Below are positions 9,207 to 20,170 of a DNA stretch of 64,000 nucleotides, piece by piece; the first letter of the stretch is position 1, and every line of letters starts with the position of its first letter. Source of the stretch: an uncultured Flavobacteriaceae bacterium (GTDB taxonomy: Bacteria > Bacteroidota > Bacteroidia > Flavobacteriales > Flavobacteriaceae); the NCBI GenBank assembly GCA_905181615.1, contig CAJIYH010000003.1:124001-188000 (forward strand), read 5' to 3'. The notes under the pieces were generated by a model. That model ran no database searches, was not told the origin of the DNA, and saw only the letters and a list, made by a program, of their open reading frames with translations. The position numbers and the translations under genes were made by a program.

Positions 9207-10587
9207 TTCCGTCTCTTAATTTTTTATAATTTTCGCCCGAAGACTTCAAGATTGTTTTTACTTCTGCTTGTGCTATTACTGGGAACGTTCTAGCGTATAA
9301 TAAAAATAACACAAAGAAGAATCCAATAGTTCCGATGAAGATTCCTATGTCAACAAAGGTTGGTGAAAACATCGTCCAAGATGAAGGAAGATAATCACGG
9401 TGTAATGATGTTACAATAATTACGAAACGCTCAAACCACATTCCGATATTTACAACAATCGATATAATAAAAGAGAACACAATACTGGTTCTTAATTTTT
9501 TGAACCACATAAGCTGTGGTGAAAACACATTACAGCTCATCATTGCCCAGTATGCCCACCAATAAGGTCCCGTTGCGCGGTTAAGGAAAGCATATTGTTC
9601 GTATTCAACTCCTGAATACCAAGCAATAAAAAGCTCAGTAATATAGGCGACACCTACAATTGAACCTGTAATCATGATTACAATGTTCATTAATTCAATA
9701 TGTTGAACTGTGATATAATCTTCTAAATGTGAAACTTTACGCATGATAATTAACAGGGTATTTACCATGGCAAAACCTGAGAAAATCGCTCCCGCAACAA
9801 AGTAAGGAGGGAAAATTGTAGTGTGCCATCCCGGTATAACAGATGTTGCAAAGTCAAAAGATACAATCGTATGAACCGAAAGTACAAGAGGTGTAGCTAA
9901 ACCAGCTAACACTAATGATACCTCTTCAAAACGCTGCCAATCTTTTGCTCTTCCCGACCAACCAAAACTCAATAAAGAATAGATTTTCTTTTGGAAAGGG
10001 CGAACTGCTCGATCACGAATCATCGCAAAATCAGGGAGTAATCCGGTCCACCAAAATACTAATGATACAGAAAGATATGTTGAAATTGCAAATACATCCC
10101 ACAATAAAGGAGAGTTGAAGTTTACCCAAAGTGATCCAAAAGAATTCGGAATCGGTAAAACCCAATAGGCTAACCAGGGGCGACCCATGTGAATGATTGG
10201 AAATAAACCTGCTTGAATTACAGAGAAGATAGTCATGGCTTCTGCCGAACGGTTAATTGCCATTCTCCATTTCTGACGGAATAATAAAAGTACTGCAGAA
10301 ATTAAGGTTCCTGCGTGTCCAATTCCTACCCACCAAACAAAGTTTGTGATATCCCAGGCCCAACCTACTGTTTTGTTTAAACCCCAGGTTCCAATACCAG
10401 TTGAAATGGTGTATATTATACATCCTACTCCCCACAAAAAAGCGGAAAGTGCAATACCAAAAACAATCCACCATTGCGTGTTTGCTTTTCCTTCAACTGG
10501 AGCTGCAACATCTATAGTTACGTCGTGATACGACTTGTTTCCGGTTACTAAGGGTTTTCTAATAGGTGCTTCGTAATGCGAGGCCAT
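9199..10587 (-). CDS. actC: Alternative complex III membrane subunit ActC (NrfD-like)
   Basis: ActC is the NrfD/PsrC-type subunit next to ActB and carries the main quinol-binding region of alternative complex III. The 462-residue protein has about ten helices, starting with WWIVFGIALSAFLWGVGCII near 40. Conserved-looking stretches are FVWWVGIGHAGTLISA, FPIIHMGRPW and NSFGSLWVNFNSPLLWD. Length is normal. It begins 25 bases after the actB stop and overlaps actD by 8 bases. Function is by homology to the characterised flavobacterial complex, not measured here. Confidence 0.95.
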   Translation of the reverse strand: MASHYEAPIRKPLVTGNKSYHDVTIDVAAPVEGKANTQWWIVFGIALSAFLWGVGCIIYTISTGIGTWGLNKTVGWAWDITNFVWWVGIGHAGTLISAVLLLFRQKWRMAINRSAEAMTIFSVIQAGLFPIIHMGRPWLAYWVLPIPNSFGSLWVNFNSPLLWDVFAISTYLSVSLVFWWTGLLPDFAMIRDRAVRPFQKKIYSLLSFGWSGRAKDWQRFEEVSLVLAGLATPLVLSVHTIVSFDFATSVIPGWHTTIFPPYFVAGAIFSGFAMVNTLLIIMRKVSHLEDYITVQHIELMNIVIMITGSIVGVAYITELFIAWYSGVEYEQYAFLNRATGPYWWAYWAMMSCNVFSPQLMWFKKLRTSIVFSFIISIVVNIGMWFERFVIIVTSLHRDYLPSSWTMFSPTFVDIGIFIGTIGFFFVLFLLYARTFPVIAQAEVKTILKSSGENYKKLRDGNE

Positions 10588-10612
10588 ACGCTATTGATTT
10601 ATAATTTTTATA

Positions 10613-13600
10613 TTAAGTATTTCTCACTTTTGTTTGGTACATAACATTAGGTTTTGTCCCAACGCTTTCCAGAAGATGATACATACGATCGTTTTCTTTT
10701 AAGTGAGCTATTTCACTTTCTTTGTCATTGATGTCTCCAAAAGTCATTGCGCCGTTGCTACATGCGCTTGAGCAAGCTGTTTGGAATTCACCGTCTTTAA
10801 TTTGGCGCCCATCTAACTTAGCGTCCAAAATGGTTTTCTGTGTTTTTTGAATACACATAGAACATTTTTCCATTACTCCACGTGAACGAACTACAACATC
10901 TGGATTCAATACCATACGTCCCAAATCATTATTCATATGATAATCGAACTCATCGTTTTGGTTGTATAAAAACCAGTTGAAACGACGAACTTTATAAGGA
11001 CAGTTGTTTGCACAATAACGTGTTCCTACACAACGGTTATATGCCATGTGGTTTTGTCCTTGACGCCCGTGAGATGTTGCCGCTACTGGGCAAACTGTTT
11101 CACATGGTGCATGGTTACAATGCTGGCACATTACTGGCTGGAACGTTACTTGTGGATTTTCTGAAGGGTTCTCCATTTCCCCAAAAGTAGTTAACGAGTC
11201 TCCGATGCCACTAATGTTATCTTTAGTCTCGTTATCTCCTGCAAAAGTAGTCTCAGAAGAGTAATATCTGTCAATTCGCAACCAGTGCATATCTCTAGAT
11301 TTTCTTACTTCTGTTTTACCTACAACAGGCACATTATTTTCTGAATGACATGCTATTACACAAGCACCACAACCTGTACATGCATTAAGATCAATAGATA
11401 GGTTAAAGTGATGCCCAATGGAACGATCAAAATTTTGCCACATGTCTACACCTTCAGATGTAACTTCTTCTTCCATGTGGTTTTTTGAAACCATAGGAAT
11501 TGCATTCCAGTATTCTTTATCTTTTGTATTGAAAACTTCTAAGGTCGTTTCCTTTATGATGTCTCCTCTTCCCATAAGGGTGTTATGCAATTGTACACAA
11601 GCAAACTCATGAAAACCATCTGCTAAACTGATGCTTACACTTTGAACATCATTAAAGTTATTATAGAATTCAAAAGCATTAACTCCAACTTGCATTTCTT
11701 CTTGAAGACCTGCTTTTTCACCATATCCAAGTGCAAGACCAACAGATCCCTTTGCTTGTCCTGGCTGAATAATTACTGGAACCGTAAGCGTTTTTCCTCC
11801 AACAGTAACTTTAGCATAACTTCCGTTAAGTGCTCCATTGGCAACGTTTACGTTTTTCAATCCTGCTGCTTCCGCGTCTGCTGCAGCTACAGTTATATAG
11901 TTATCCCAAGATACTCTGGTAATAGGATCAGGGAATTCTTGTAACCAAGGGTTGTTGGCTTGTTGTCCATCACCCAATCCTGTTTTAGTATATAAAACTA
12001 GTTCAAGACCTTTAGAAGATGCTCCAGCTAGTGCATTGGCTTCTGAGGGTAACGCTTTTCCTTGGAAATAATTTATGTTTGAAACTTCTGATTGGAAGAA
12101 ACCGTCGTGCAAAACCGTATTCCATGACGATAATCCTTTTACTGAAAGCTTCCAGTTAGTTTGGATTGCATCGTAATATGAATCACTACTTCCTGACCAT
12201 TCTAAAAGCACATCTTGGAATTGTTTAGTGTCAAATAAAGGACGGATGGTTGGTTGTGCTAATGCAAAACTTCCTGATTTAAATTCATAATCTCCCCATG
12301 CTTCAAGATAATGAGGGACAGCCGCAGTATATTGAGATGCTAATGCTGTTTCGTCATCTTTTAAAGTGAATGCAACAGAAAGGTCAAGTTTTTTAAGTCC
12401 TGCAGCAAATTCTTTACCATCCGCTAAAGTCAGTACTGGATTAATTCCTGCAGTAATTAAACCTCCAAGTGTTCCGTTTTTAACGGCTGCAATAACAGCT
12501 GAAACTTCAGAATCATTTCCTTGACGAGTTAATCTTGGTGTGTTCGCATTCATAACCTCACTTTGAAGGAAATGGTTTATTGCTAAGACTATTTTTTGAG
12601 CTCCTACCTCTTGAATGCCAGAAAGTACAACAGCTTTTGATCCAGCAGTTTTAAGTGCTTTTACAGCTTTGTCTAGTTTTGATTTCATTCCTGGCTCTAA
12701 AGAACCTGAAATTGTTATTCCAGCAATAGCGGCATATAGATGAGCTAAGATGTTTTTTTGTTGAGATGGTGTTGCAGGAATACGAAAATCTGCTGAAGCA
12801 CCACTTAACGTCATGTTTGCTTCAAACTGAAAATGTTGAGACATATGTCCTTTTCCATGTCCCTTCTGTGGTACTCTATTCTTAGAATAACCACTATCAA
12901 ATCCTCCACCTTGCCAGTCTCCTAGAAAATCAGCTCCAACAGATACAATTGCATCTGCTTTACTGAAATCGTAATCTGCTAAAGCACGAACACCATAAGA
13001 GTCTTCAAAAGCATCTAATGCTGCTGATTCGGATATGCTGTCGTAAGTAACATGTTTTACATTTGGATAAGCAGTAATAAAATCTGCTACTATTTTTGAT
13101 GTTGTTGGACTTGCAAAAGTTTGTGTAAGTAATGCTACTTCTTTACCTCCTGCCGCAAGAGCTTTTAATTTAGCGCCTATCTGAAGATTCAAATCTTCCC
13201 AAGAAATATCAGTTCCATTTGCTTTAGGTCCTTGCAAACGGTGTTTGTCGTATAAAGACAAAACAGAAGCATGAACTCTAGCATTTGCTCCACCTAGTGT
13301 TGGAGCATCGCTGTTGTTTTCAACTTTGATGGGACGACCTTCACGAGTCTTAATAAGAACAGATCCAAAGTCAAAACCATCTCCAATTGCAGTAGCATAA
13401 TAGTTTGCTACTCCTGGACGGATTTGTTCTGGTTGAACTACATAAGGGACGGATTTAATAACAGGTCCTTCACAAGCTGCAAGGGTTGCAGCAGCTGTGG
13501 TGAATCCAACATATTTTAAGAAATCTCTTCTTGATGTACTACTGTCTTCAAGAGTTTCGGAATCTCCTAAAAATTCATTTACTGGAATATGCTCAGCAAA

Positions 13601-13684
13601 TTCTTTTTGCTCGAGTTGCTCAATAATCGGGTTTCCCTCGTTTAATTGATCAGCACTTTTCCAATAGGTTTTATTTTCTGCCAT
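10613..13684 (-). CDS. actB: Alternative complex III iron-sulfur subunit ActB
   Basis: ActB is a large periplasmic subunit made of a molybdopterin-oxidoreductase-like domain, known to lack the cofactor in this family, fused to a four-cluster ferredoxin domain. The 1023-residue protein begins with a Tat motif, SRRDFLK at 51-57, and a lipobox ending at Cys71 (AAACEGP). The ferredoxin part near residues 760-970 shows CTGCGACVIACHSENN, CQHCNHAPCETVCP, RYCANNCPYKVRRFNW and CSMCIQKTQ. The Tat signal sits about 50 residues inside the N terminus, normal for ActB. It lies between actA and actC in the operon. Confidence 0.96.
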   Translation of the reverse strand: MAENKTYWKSADQLNEGNPIIEQLEQKEFAEHIPVNEFLGDSETLEDSSTSRRDFLKYVGFTTAAATLAACEGPVIKSVPYVVQPEQIRPGVANYYATAIGDGFDFGSVLIKTREGRPIKVENNSDAPTLGGANARVHASVLSLYDKHRLQGPKANGTDISWEDLNLQIGAKLKALAAGGKEVALLTQTFASPTTSKIVADFITAYPNVKHVTYDSISESAALDAFEDSYGVRALADYDFSKADAIVSVGADFLGDWQGGGFDSGYSKNRVPQKGHGKGHMSQHFQFEANMTLSGASADFRIPATPSQQKNILAHLYAAIAGITISGSLEPGMKSKLDKAVKALKTAGSKAVVLSGIQEVGAQKIVLAINHFLQSEVMNANTPRLTRQGNDSEVSAVIAAVKNGTLGGLITAGINPVLTLADGKEFAAGLKKLDLSVAFTLKDDETALASQYTAAVPHYLEAWGDYEFKSGSFALAQPTIRPLFDTKQFQDVLLEWSGSSDSYYDAIQTNWKLSVKGLSSWNTVLHDGFFQSEVSNINYFQGKALPSEANALAGASSKGLELVLYTKTGLGDGQQANNPWLQEFPDPITRVSWDNYITVAAADAEAAGLKNVNVANGALNGSYAKVTVGGKTLTVPVIIQPGQAKGSVGLALGYGEKAGLQEEMQVGVNAFEFYNNFNDVQSVSISLADGFHEFACVQLHNTLMGRGDIIKETTLEVFNTKDKEYWNAIPMVSKNHMEEEVTSEGVDMWQNFDRSIGHHFNLSIDLNACTGCGACVIACHSENNVPVVGKTEVRKSRDMHWLRIDRYYSSETTFAGDNETKDNISGIGDSLTTFGEMENPSENPQVTFQPVMCQHCNHAPCETVCPVAATSHGRQGQNHMAYNRCVGTRYCANNCPYKVRRFNWFLYNQNDEFDYHMNNDLGRMVLNPDVVVRSRGVMEKCSMCIQKTQKTILDAKLDGRQIKDGEFQTACSSACSNGAMTFGDINDKESEIAHLKENDRMYHLLESVGTKPNVMYQTKVRNT

Positions 13685-13709
13685 AAGACAATCTTAGATT
13701 ATTCTTTTT

Positions 13710-14987
13710 TTAATAGTGACATTTTCCACATTCCAGACCACCCATTTGAGCAGCTGTAAGTTGTTCAACACCGTATTTTTTTGATAATTGTTCATGAATT
13801 TTTGCGTAATACTCATTGCCTTTAACCTGAACATTTGTTTCTCTGTGACAGTTAATACACCAGCCCATAGTTAAAGGAGCGTATTGGTACATAACTTCCA
13901 TTTCTTCAACTGGGCCATGACACTTTTGACAAGCTATTTGACCTACTTCTACGTGTTGTGCGTGATTGAAATAAGCAAAATCAGGTAGGTTGTGTATACG
14001 GACCCATTTAACCGGCTCTGTCTCTCCTGTATATTGTTGGTTTTCTTCATCCCATCCAACAGCAGCGTAAAGTTTTTTAATTTCTTTCGTGTAGAAGTCT
14101 TTGGTGTAACCGTTTTCTAAATCTTCTTCTCCGTTATATTCTGCAATGTTCTGGTGGCAGTTCATACAAACATTTAAAGAAGGAATTCCAGAATGCTTAG
14201 AAACTCTAGCAGAAGAATGGCAGTATTTACATTCTATTTCGTTTGCTCCGGCATGAATTTTATGAGAATAATGAATTGGCTGAACTGGCATATAGCCCTG
14301 ATCAACTCCTACTTGCATTAAAAAACCAAAGGCAAAGTATGCGCTTGAAAGGAGTAGGAAGATAACCGACATAAAGACTAAGAAGTGGTTCTTAGCAAAA
14401 GCATCCCACAATGGTCTTCTAGGTTCTTTAACTTCTTTGGAAACAAGTTCTACTCCACTAGCAGTTGCAATTTTCTGTAAAGTCTTATTAACTAAAAAAA
14501 GCATTACAACAAGAATAGAAAACACTAAAGCAAGAGCTCCTAGAATTAAGTCATTAGACACTCCATTTGTTGCAACTTGAGTGGCAGGTGCAGATGAGGG
14601 AGGAGGTGGTGGTGGTATAAAATCTGTATATGCAATGATGTTGTCTACATCTTCATTAGACAATTGAGGGAAAGCTGTCATTACACTTTTATTGTATTCT
14701 TCAAAAATCTCTATAGCTTGAGCGTCGCCAGACTTAATCATAGCAGAGCTATTTTTTATCCAAGCATACAACCATTCAGATTCATATTTTGAAGAAATTC
14801 CTCTTAATGCGGGTCCTACTGCTTTTTTATTCAGTTTGTGACAAGCTGCACAATTTGCGTTAAATAATTTTTTCCCGGCTGATGGGTCACTTTCTTGGGC
14901 AAATAGTTGAGGCAAGGATAGCATTGTCACTATGATTACCGCAATGAACTTACTCGTTAAAAGTGCGTAAAGGTTTGGCTTCCTCAT
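13710..14987 (-). CDS. actA: Multiheme cytochrome c subunit ActA of alternative complex III, with an extra N-terminal monoheme domain
   Basis: The 425-residue protein starts with a signal peptide (cleavage near LPQLFAQ). A monoheme domain follows (CAACH at 46-50), then a proline run, one helix near 150-170, a second helix near 200-222, and five further heme sites: CKYCH, CMNCH, CQKCH, CINCH and CGKCH. That makes six CXXCH motifs. The C-terminal five match the pentaheme ActA core that relays electrons from ActB to ActE. The extra monoheme head may be a built-in electron carrier toward the oxidase, which is inference. This is the first gene of the act-cox operon; a -7 box lies upstream at 15041-15048. 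Confidence 0.95.
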   Translation of the reverse strand: MRKPNLYALLTSKFIAVIIVTMLSLPQLFAQESDPSAGKKLFNANCAACHKLNKKAVGPALRGISSKYESEWLYAWIKNSSAMIKSGDAQAIEIFEEYNKSVMTAFPQLSNEDVDNIIAYTDFIPPPPPPSSAPATQVATNGVSNDLILGALALVFSILVVMLFLVNKTLQKIATASGVELVSKEVKEPRRPLWDAFAKNHFLVFMSVIFLLLSSAYFAFGFLMQVGVDQGYMPVQPIHYSHKIHAGANEIECKYCHSSARVSKHSGIPSLNVCMNCHQNIAEYNGEEDLENGYTKDFYTKEIKKLYAAVGWDEENQQYTGETEPVKWVRIHNLPDFAYFNHAQHVEVGQIACQKCHGPVEEMEVMYQYAPLTMGWCINCHRETNVQVKGNEYYAKIHEQLSKKYGVEQLTAAQMGGLECGKCHY

Positions 14988-15040
14988 ACTTATGTGTAAA
15001 ATTTGATTTTTATCAACTTAATTGTGTCTTTATCCGACTG

Positions 15041-15048
15041 CAAAAATA
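15041..15048 (-). promoter_or_regulatory. Candidate -7 promoter box of the act-cox operon
   Basis: On the minus strand this reads TATTTTTG, matching TAnnTTTG, 53 bases before the actA ATG. No good TTTG -33 box is seen at the usual spacing, so the promoter may depend on an activator. It would drive all eight genes down to coxA. Confidence 0.4.
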
Positions 15049-15172
15049 AGACATAGACTCGGTATGTTAAAAGGTTATCTCAAGCACTTCTATAATTTAT
15101 AATGAGTCTAAATAACCTGTTAAGTTTGTTTAACATCTTCCGTTTATTGGTAGATTTTTATTTCTTTGTAAA

Positions 15173-15562
15173 ATGAAAATAAGCAATCAAAGTGTTTTAT
15201 GCTTTTTACTGTTATGTGGTGGGTTTAGTTTACAGATATTTGGACAAGAAAATAAGGTCCAAATTATTCAGGATTCAACAATTCAAAGGTTAGTTGAGAT
15301 TAAAAAAATCATTGATTCCGAAGAGTATAACGCTCAATATTATGCTATTCAGCTTTATTATGGAAATTATACTGCAGCAAAAAATATTGTGCAAGATTTT
15401 TCTAAGAATTTTGAGGGAATAGAAACCTCTTTTGTCTTTGAAACTCCTAACTATAAAGTTCGTGTTGGGAGATTTAAAGACGTAAACAAAGCAAATATAT
15501 TTCTGGAAGAGGTTAAAAAAACCTATCCCGGAGCATTTTTACTTGAGCCTAATAACTTATAA
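15173..15562 (+). CDS. SPOR-domain protein, exported
   Basis: The 129-residue protein has a signal peptide ([15 protein letters not shown]) followed by a SPOR domain at about 55-127. The domain shows the expected pattern: [20 protein letters not shown], then [19 protein letters not shown], then [14 protein letters not shown] domains bind denuded peptidoglycan strands, often at division sites; the exact role of this short form is not known. It is transcribed away from the act-cox operon and its stop overlaps the convergent infB stop by 6 bases. Confidence 0.85.
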   Translation: MKISNQSVLCFLLLCGGFSLQIFGQENKVQIIQDSTIQRLVEIKKIIDSEEYNAQYYAIQLYYGNYTAAKNIVQDFSKNFEGIETSFVFETPNYKVRVGRFKDVNKANIFLEEVKKTYPGAFLLEPNNL

Positions 15563-18406
15563 GGTTTTCTTTACCGCTACTTCTTGGAAGAATTCTATAA
15601 CATCTTCTATGCGGATGTCGTTATAGTTTTTAACTTGAAGTCCACAGTCATAACCCTTAGCAACTTCCTTAACGTCATCTTTAAATCGTTTTAAGGAACT
15701 AAGTGTACCTGTGTATTGAACAACTCCTTCACGAATAACGCGAATACCTGAGTTACGGAATATTTTACCAGAGGTTACCATACAACCTGCAATGGTTCCA
15801 ACTTTAGAGATTTTAAAGGTCTCTCTAATTTCAGCATTTCCAGTAATTTCTTCTTTCATTTCAGGAGAAAGCATTCCTTCCATGGCATCTTTTACGTCAT
15901 TAATAGCGTCGTAAATAATGGAGTATGAACGAATATCAATTTCTTCTTTTTCAGCTAGCATACGAGCATTACCCATAGGTCTAACGTTAAATCCTATAAC
16001 AATTGCGTCAGATGCAGAGGCTAATAATATATCAGATTCTGTTATTGCTCCAACACCTTTATGAATAATATTAACTTGAATTTCTTCTGTAGATAACTTT
16101 TGTAAAGAATCTGTAAGGGCTTCAACAGAACCATCAACATCACCCTTAAGGATCATGTTTAATTCTTTGAAGTCTCCTAGTGCAATTCTTCTTCCAATTT
16201 CGTCAAGAGTAATGTGTCTTTGTGTTCGAACGTTTTGCTCACGGAGTAATTGTGTTCTCTTTGCTGCAATTTGTTTCGCTTCACGTTCGTCTTCAAGTAC
16301 GTTGAAGTTGTCTCCAGCTTGAGGCGCACCGTCTAGTCCTAAAATAGATACGGGAGTAGAAGGAGGAGCAAAATCTATGGTTTTACCTCTTTCATCAAAC
16401 ATAGCTCTTACTTTACCACTGTGCTTTCCAGCAAGTAAATAATCTCCTACCTTTAATGTTCCTGTTTGAACAAGAATCGTAGAAACATATCCACGTCCTT
16501 TATCCAAATAAGCTTCAACAACTGTACCTTTTGATTTTCTGTTTGGATTAGCTTTAAGCTCTAATAGCTCTGCTTCCAATAATACTTTTTCTAGTAATTG
16601 TTTTACGCCTGTTCCTTTGAGTGCAGAAATGTCTTGCGATTGGATTTTTCCACCCCAATCTTCAACCATAAGATTCATTTGAGCTAGAGCTTCTTTTATC
16701 TTTTCTGGATTAGAGGTTTCTTTATCAACTTTGTTAATCGCAAAAATAATAGGAACGCTAGCTGCTTGAGCATGACTTATTGCTTCTTTAGTTTGAGGCA
16801 TAATGTCATCATCTGCAGCGATTACAATAATAGCTATATCGGTTACTTGAGCGCCTCGAGCACGCATTGCCGTAAAGGCTTCGTGACCTGGTGTATCCAA
16901 GAATGTTATTTTTTGCTTGTTTTTGAGAATTACAGAATATGCACCAATATGTTGGGTAATTCCACCTGATTCTCCAGCAATTACATTTTCATTTCTAATG
17001 TGATCAAGAAGAGAGGTTTTTCCATGATCTACGTGTCCCATAACGGTAACGATAGGTGCGCGGGCAATAAGATCAACTTCGTTTTCTTCAACTTCTTCTG
17101 TAAAACTTTCTTCAAGGTCACTTTTAACAAAGTCCACTTCAAAGCCAAACTCGTCTGCTACAATACTTAATGTTTCCGCATCAAGGCGTTGGTTCATAGT
17201 TACCATGATCCCAAGAGACATACAAGCAGAAATGATTTCTGTTCCACTTACCTCCATTAAAGTAGCAACTTCGCCAACTGTAATGAATTCTGTAACCTTA
17301 ATTATTTTGCTTTCTAGTTCGAGTTGAGCTAATTCTTCTTCCGTTTTTTGACGGTGTTGAACTCGCTTATCTCTTCTATATTTTGCACCTTTAGACTTGT
17401 TAGATTTACCTTGAAGTTTTTCTAGGGTTTCTCTAATTTGCTTTTGAACTTCTTCTTCTGTTGGCTCTACTTTAGGGACTGCAGCAGGACGATTAGGTCG
17501 ATTTCTGTTTTGCCCTCCAGCGCCTCTTTTGCTGTTTTGACTTTTTACTACTCCAGGTTTTGGGCTTGGCGCAGGGTCTTTACTAATTCGTTTACGCTTT
17601 TTCTTTCGAGCATCCTCTACGCTCTTTTCTTTTTTGTTAAAAGAATCAAGGTCAATTGTTTGGCCTGTTTTTTTAGGGCCAGAAAGTTTAGCATATTTGG
17701 TAGTAATTGATAAGTCAACTGCTGGATCTCCTTCTTCAGGTTTAATTTCTGCGTCTGGATTTGCTGGTGCCGTAGCAGCAACCTCATCTTTTTGCTCAAC
17801 AACAGGTTTGCTTTTTTCCTTAGACAGATCTGCAGCAGCTACTTTTACTTCTGCTTCTACTTCCTCAGGTTCTGTTTTTTTTGTTTCCTTTTTCTTAGGC
17901 TCTGGTTTAGCAACCTTAGGCTCTTCTTTAGTTTTTTCAACTTTAGCTTTAGGTGTTGCTTCAACTGGCTTTTCTTCAACAGCTTTTATTTTTGGTTCCT
18001 TAACCGCTTGAGGAGTTACTTTTGGAGTTCCAGGCTTTTCAGAATTTAAATCAATTTTACCTAAAGATTTAGGCTTATTTAGACTTGCAGATGCACGAAT
18101 GACTTCATTCTTTTCAATACGCTCTTTTTCGTGTTTTTGCTTTTCAAGTTCAAGCTCTTCTTGCCTTAAGCGTTGTGCTTCTTTTTCCTTTCGCTTTTCT
18201 TCACTTATTTCGTGAGAAGCATCTTTCTTAGATTTGTCGTTTTGGAATTCATCCAACAACACTTTGTATACCTCCTGAGATATTTTGGTAGTAGGACGTG
18301 CCTCTACCTCATGACCTTCTTGAACAAGATGTTCGACAGCTCTATCTAAAGATATATTAAGTTCCCGTAGGACTTTATTTAATCGTATTGTTGGTTGATC
18401 AGGCAT
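15557..18406 (-). CDS. infB: Translation initiation factor IF-2
   Basis: IF-2 is the GTPase that places initiator tRNA on the small ribosomal subunit. The 949-residue protein has an N-terminal IF2_N domain ([21 protein letters not shown]). A long Lys/Glu/Pro/Ala-rich low-complexity region follows (about 60-330), then the G domain with GHVDHGKTS (G1, near 455), DTPGHE (G3) and NKVD (G4). The beta-barrel and C-terminal domains complete it. The long N-terminal extension is normal for Bacteroidota. It is the last gene of rimP-nusA-infB and meets the SPOR gene tail to tail with no room for a separate terminator. Confidence 0.98.
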   Translation of the reverse strand: MPDQPTIRLNKVLRELNISLDRAVEHLVQEGHEVEARPTTKISQEVYKVLLDEFQNDKSKKDASHEISEEKRKEKEAQRLRQEELELEKQKHEKERIEKNEVIRASASLNKPKSLGKIDLNSEKPGTPKVTPQAVKEPKIKAVEEKPVEATPKAKVEKTKEEPKVAKPEPKKKETKKTEPEEVEAEVKVAAADLSKEKSKPVVEQKDEVAATAPANPDAEIKPEEGDPAVDLSITTKYAKLSGPKKTGQTIDLDSFNKKEKSVEDARKKKRKRISKDPAPSPKPGVVKSQNSKRGAGGQNRNRPNRPAAVPKVEPTEEEVQKQIRETLEKLQGKSNKSKGAKYRRDKRVQHRQKTEEELAQLELESKIIKVTEFITVGEVATLMEVSGTEIISACMSLGIMVTMNQRLDAETLSIVADEFGFEVDFVKSDLEESFTEEVEENEVDLIARAPIVTVMGHVDHGKTSLLDHIRNENVIAGESGGITQHIGAYSVILKNKQKITFLDTPGHEAFTAMRARGAQVTDIAIIVIAADDDIMPQTKEAISHAQAASVPIIFAINKVDKETSNPEKIKEALAQMNLMVEDWGGKIQSQDISALKGTGVKQLLEKVLLEAELLELKANPNRKSKGTVVEAYLDKGRGYVSTILVQTGTLKVGDYLLAGKHSGKVRAMFDERGKTIDFAPPSTPVSILGLDGAPQAGDNFNVLEDEREAKQIAAKRTQLLREQNVRTQRHITLDEIGRRIALGDFKELNMILKGDVDGSVEALTDSLQKLSTEEIQVNIIHKGVGAITESDILLASASDAIVIGFNVRPMGNARMLAEKEEIDIRSYSIIYDAINDVKDAMEGMLSPEMKEEITGNAEIRETFKISKVGTIAGCMVTSGKIFRNSGIRVIREGVVQYTGTLSSLKRFKDDVKEVAKGYDCGLQVKNYNDIRIEDVIEFFQEVAVKKTL

Positions 18407-18453
18407 ACTTGTTTTTTCTTCAATTCAAAAATATGGAATTTAACTACTTAAAA

Positions 18454-19686
18454 CTAATCTTCGAATTCCTCTTTTAATATTTTAAACACTTCTAATATGG
18501 TTTCTTCTTCCAAGTCAGTTCGTTTGGCTAGATCAGAAACTTCTAATTCTAAGATACTTTTAGCCGTATCTAAACCAACTTTCTTAAATTCATCAATTAC
18601 CCATGATTCAATTTCATCTGTAAACTCGGTTAGCTCTACATCTTCCTCTGCTCCTTCACGATAAACATCAATTTCATATCCAGTTAATTGGCCTGCAAGG
18701 CGAATATTATGCCCTCCTTTACCAATTGCTTTAGACACTTCTTCTGGGTTTAAAAACACCTGAACTCGTTTAGCTTCTTCATTGATTTTTAATGAATTAA
18801 CTTTAGCTGGAGACAGGGAGCGTGTTATTAAAAGCTGGATGTTATTGGTGTAGTTAATTACATCAATATTCTCGTTTCCTAGTTCACGAACAATTCCATG
18901 AATCCTAGATCCTTTCATTCCTACACATGCTCCAACTGGATCAATTCGATCGTCATAAGAGTCTACTGCTACTTTAGCTTTTTCTCCTGGAATTCTAACT
19001 GCTTTTTTGATTGTTATTAATCCGTCAAATACTTCTGGGATTTCTTGTTCAAAAAGTTTTTCTAAAAACCTCGGTGATGATCTAGACAAAATGATTCTAG
19101 GTTTATTACCTCGAAGCTCTACGGATTCTATAATTCCTCGGATATTATCACCCTTACGGTAAAAATCTGAAGGAATTTGACGATCCTTAGGAAGAATTAA
19201 TTCGTTCCCGTCATCATCTAAAAGAATTACTTCTCTACTTCTTATGTGGTGAACTTCTGCAGTATATAGTTCTCCTTCAAGCTCTTTAAATTGCTTATAA
19301 ATATTATTACTGTCGTGTTCGTAAATTTTTGCAATTAAGTTCTGGCGTAAAGATAAAATGGATCTTCTGCCTAAATCAATAAGCTTTACTTCTTCCGAAA
19401 CGTCTTCACCAACTTCAAAATCTGGCTCAATTTTTTGTGCTAAGGTTAATTCAATTTCTTGGTTGTCGTCTTCTACCTCTCCATCTGCAACTACAATACG
19501 ATTTCTCCAAATCTCTAGATCTCCTTTGTCAGGATTAATAATAATGTCAAAGTTTTCATCCGACCCGAATTTACGTTTTAGCGTATTTCTAAAAACTTCT
19601 TCTAAAATAACCATCAAGGTTACTCTGTCGATTAATTTTTCATCTTTAAACTCAGAAAAGGAATCAATAAGTGCTAAATTTTCCAT
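18454..19686 (-). CDS. nusA: Transcription termination/antitermination factor NusA
   Basis: NusA binds RNA polymerase and nascent RNA and affects pausing, termination and antitermination. The 410-residue protein has the N-terminal polymerase-binding domain (to about 125), an S1 domain (GELYTAEVHHIRSREVILLD...), and two KH domains with GSRIHGIVRELGNE and AIGKGGHNIRLAGQLTG. It lacks the long C-terminal repeats of the E. coli protein, as usual in this phylum. It lies 16 bases after rimP and 47 before infB. In other bacteria NusA controls its own operon through leader terminators, which is relevant to the hairpin at 20171-20196. Confidence 0.97.
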   Translation of the reverse strand: MENLALIDSFSEFKDEKLIDRVTLMVILEEVFRNTLKRKFGSDENFDIIINPDKGDLEIWRNRIVVADGEVEDDNQEIELTLAQKIEPDFEVGEDVSEEVKLIDLGRRSILSLRQNLIAKIYEHDSNNIYKQFKELEGELYTAEVHHIRSREVILLDDDGNELILPKDRQIPSDFYRKGDNIRGIIESVELRGNKPRIILSRSSPRFLEKLFEQEIPEVFDGLITIKKAVRIPGEKAKVAVDSYDDRIDPVGACVGMKGSRIHGIVRELGNENIDVINYTNNIQLLITRSLSPAKVNSLKINEEAKRVQVFLNPEEVSKAIGKGGHNIRLAGQLTGYEIDVYREGAEEDVELTEFTDEIESWVIDEFKKVGLDTAKSILELEVSDLAKRTDLEEETILEVFKILKEEFED

Positions 19687-19702
19687 TTTAGTTAGTGCTA
19701 AT

Positions 19703-20167
19703 TTATTTAATAATCACCTTTGCGTTTTTTATTGATGCAAAAGGCAGTGTTTTTATATTTGTTACTGTTACTTTCCCTTTACCTATAGGTTTAGGTTCTC
19801 TTGCTTTCCATTCTAAGGTAATTCCTTCTTGGTCTGCTTGAGTTAAATTTCCTGTTAAAACTTCATCTTCCGCTGTTGTAACTTCTAATGATCTCCCCAC
19901 GTTTTTTTCATATTGTCTTGGCATAGTCAAGGGTGATCCAACACCAACTGAACTTACCTCTAAAGAAAAATCATGTAATTCTCTATCAATATTATGTTCA
20001 ATTTGACGACTCACCGCAATACAGGCTTCTAAGGTAACTCCTTTGTCACCATCAATTAAAATGCGAATACTGTTGTCTGAACCTATTTTTAATTCAATCA
20101 AAAACAGGCTTGGATTCTCATCCAATGCTACCTGTAATAATTCGGCTACTGTACTTTTAAAATTCAT
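19703..20167 (-). CDS. rimP: Ribosome maturation factor RimP
   Basis: RimP helps assemble the 30S ribosomal subunit. The 154-residue protein has the family's two small domains: an N-terminal alpha/beta domain (SIRILIDGDKGVTLEACIAVSRQIEHN, with the segment LEVSSVGVGSPLTMPRQYEKNVGR) and a C-terminal SH3-like barrel (GNLTQADQEGITLEW, IKTLPFASIKNAKV). It is the first gene of the conserved rimP-nusA-infB operon. A terminator-like hairpin ends only three bases upstream of its ATG. Confidence 0.95.
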   Translation of the reverse strand: MNFKSTVAELLQVALDENPSLFLIELKIGSDNSIRILIDGDKGVTLEACIAVSRQIEHNIDRELHDFSLEVSSVGVGSPLTMPRQYEKNVGRSLEVTTAEDEVLTGNLTQADQEGITLEWKAREPKPIGKGKVTVTNIKTLPFASIKNAKVIIK

Positions 20168-20170
20168 TAT

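Noticed and set aside
17438-18049. Several open frames on the plus strand opposite infB
   Set aside because: They are shadows of the Lys/Glu-rich coding region of IF-2, with composition (Phe/Ser/Cys-rich) that simply reflects the opposite strand.
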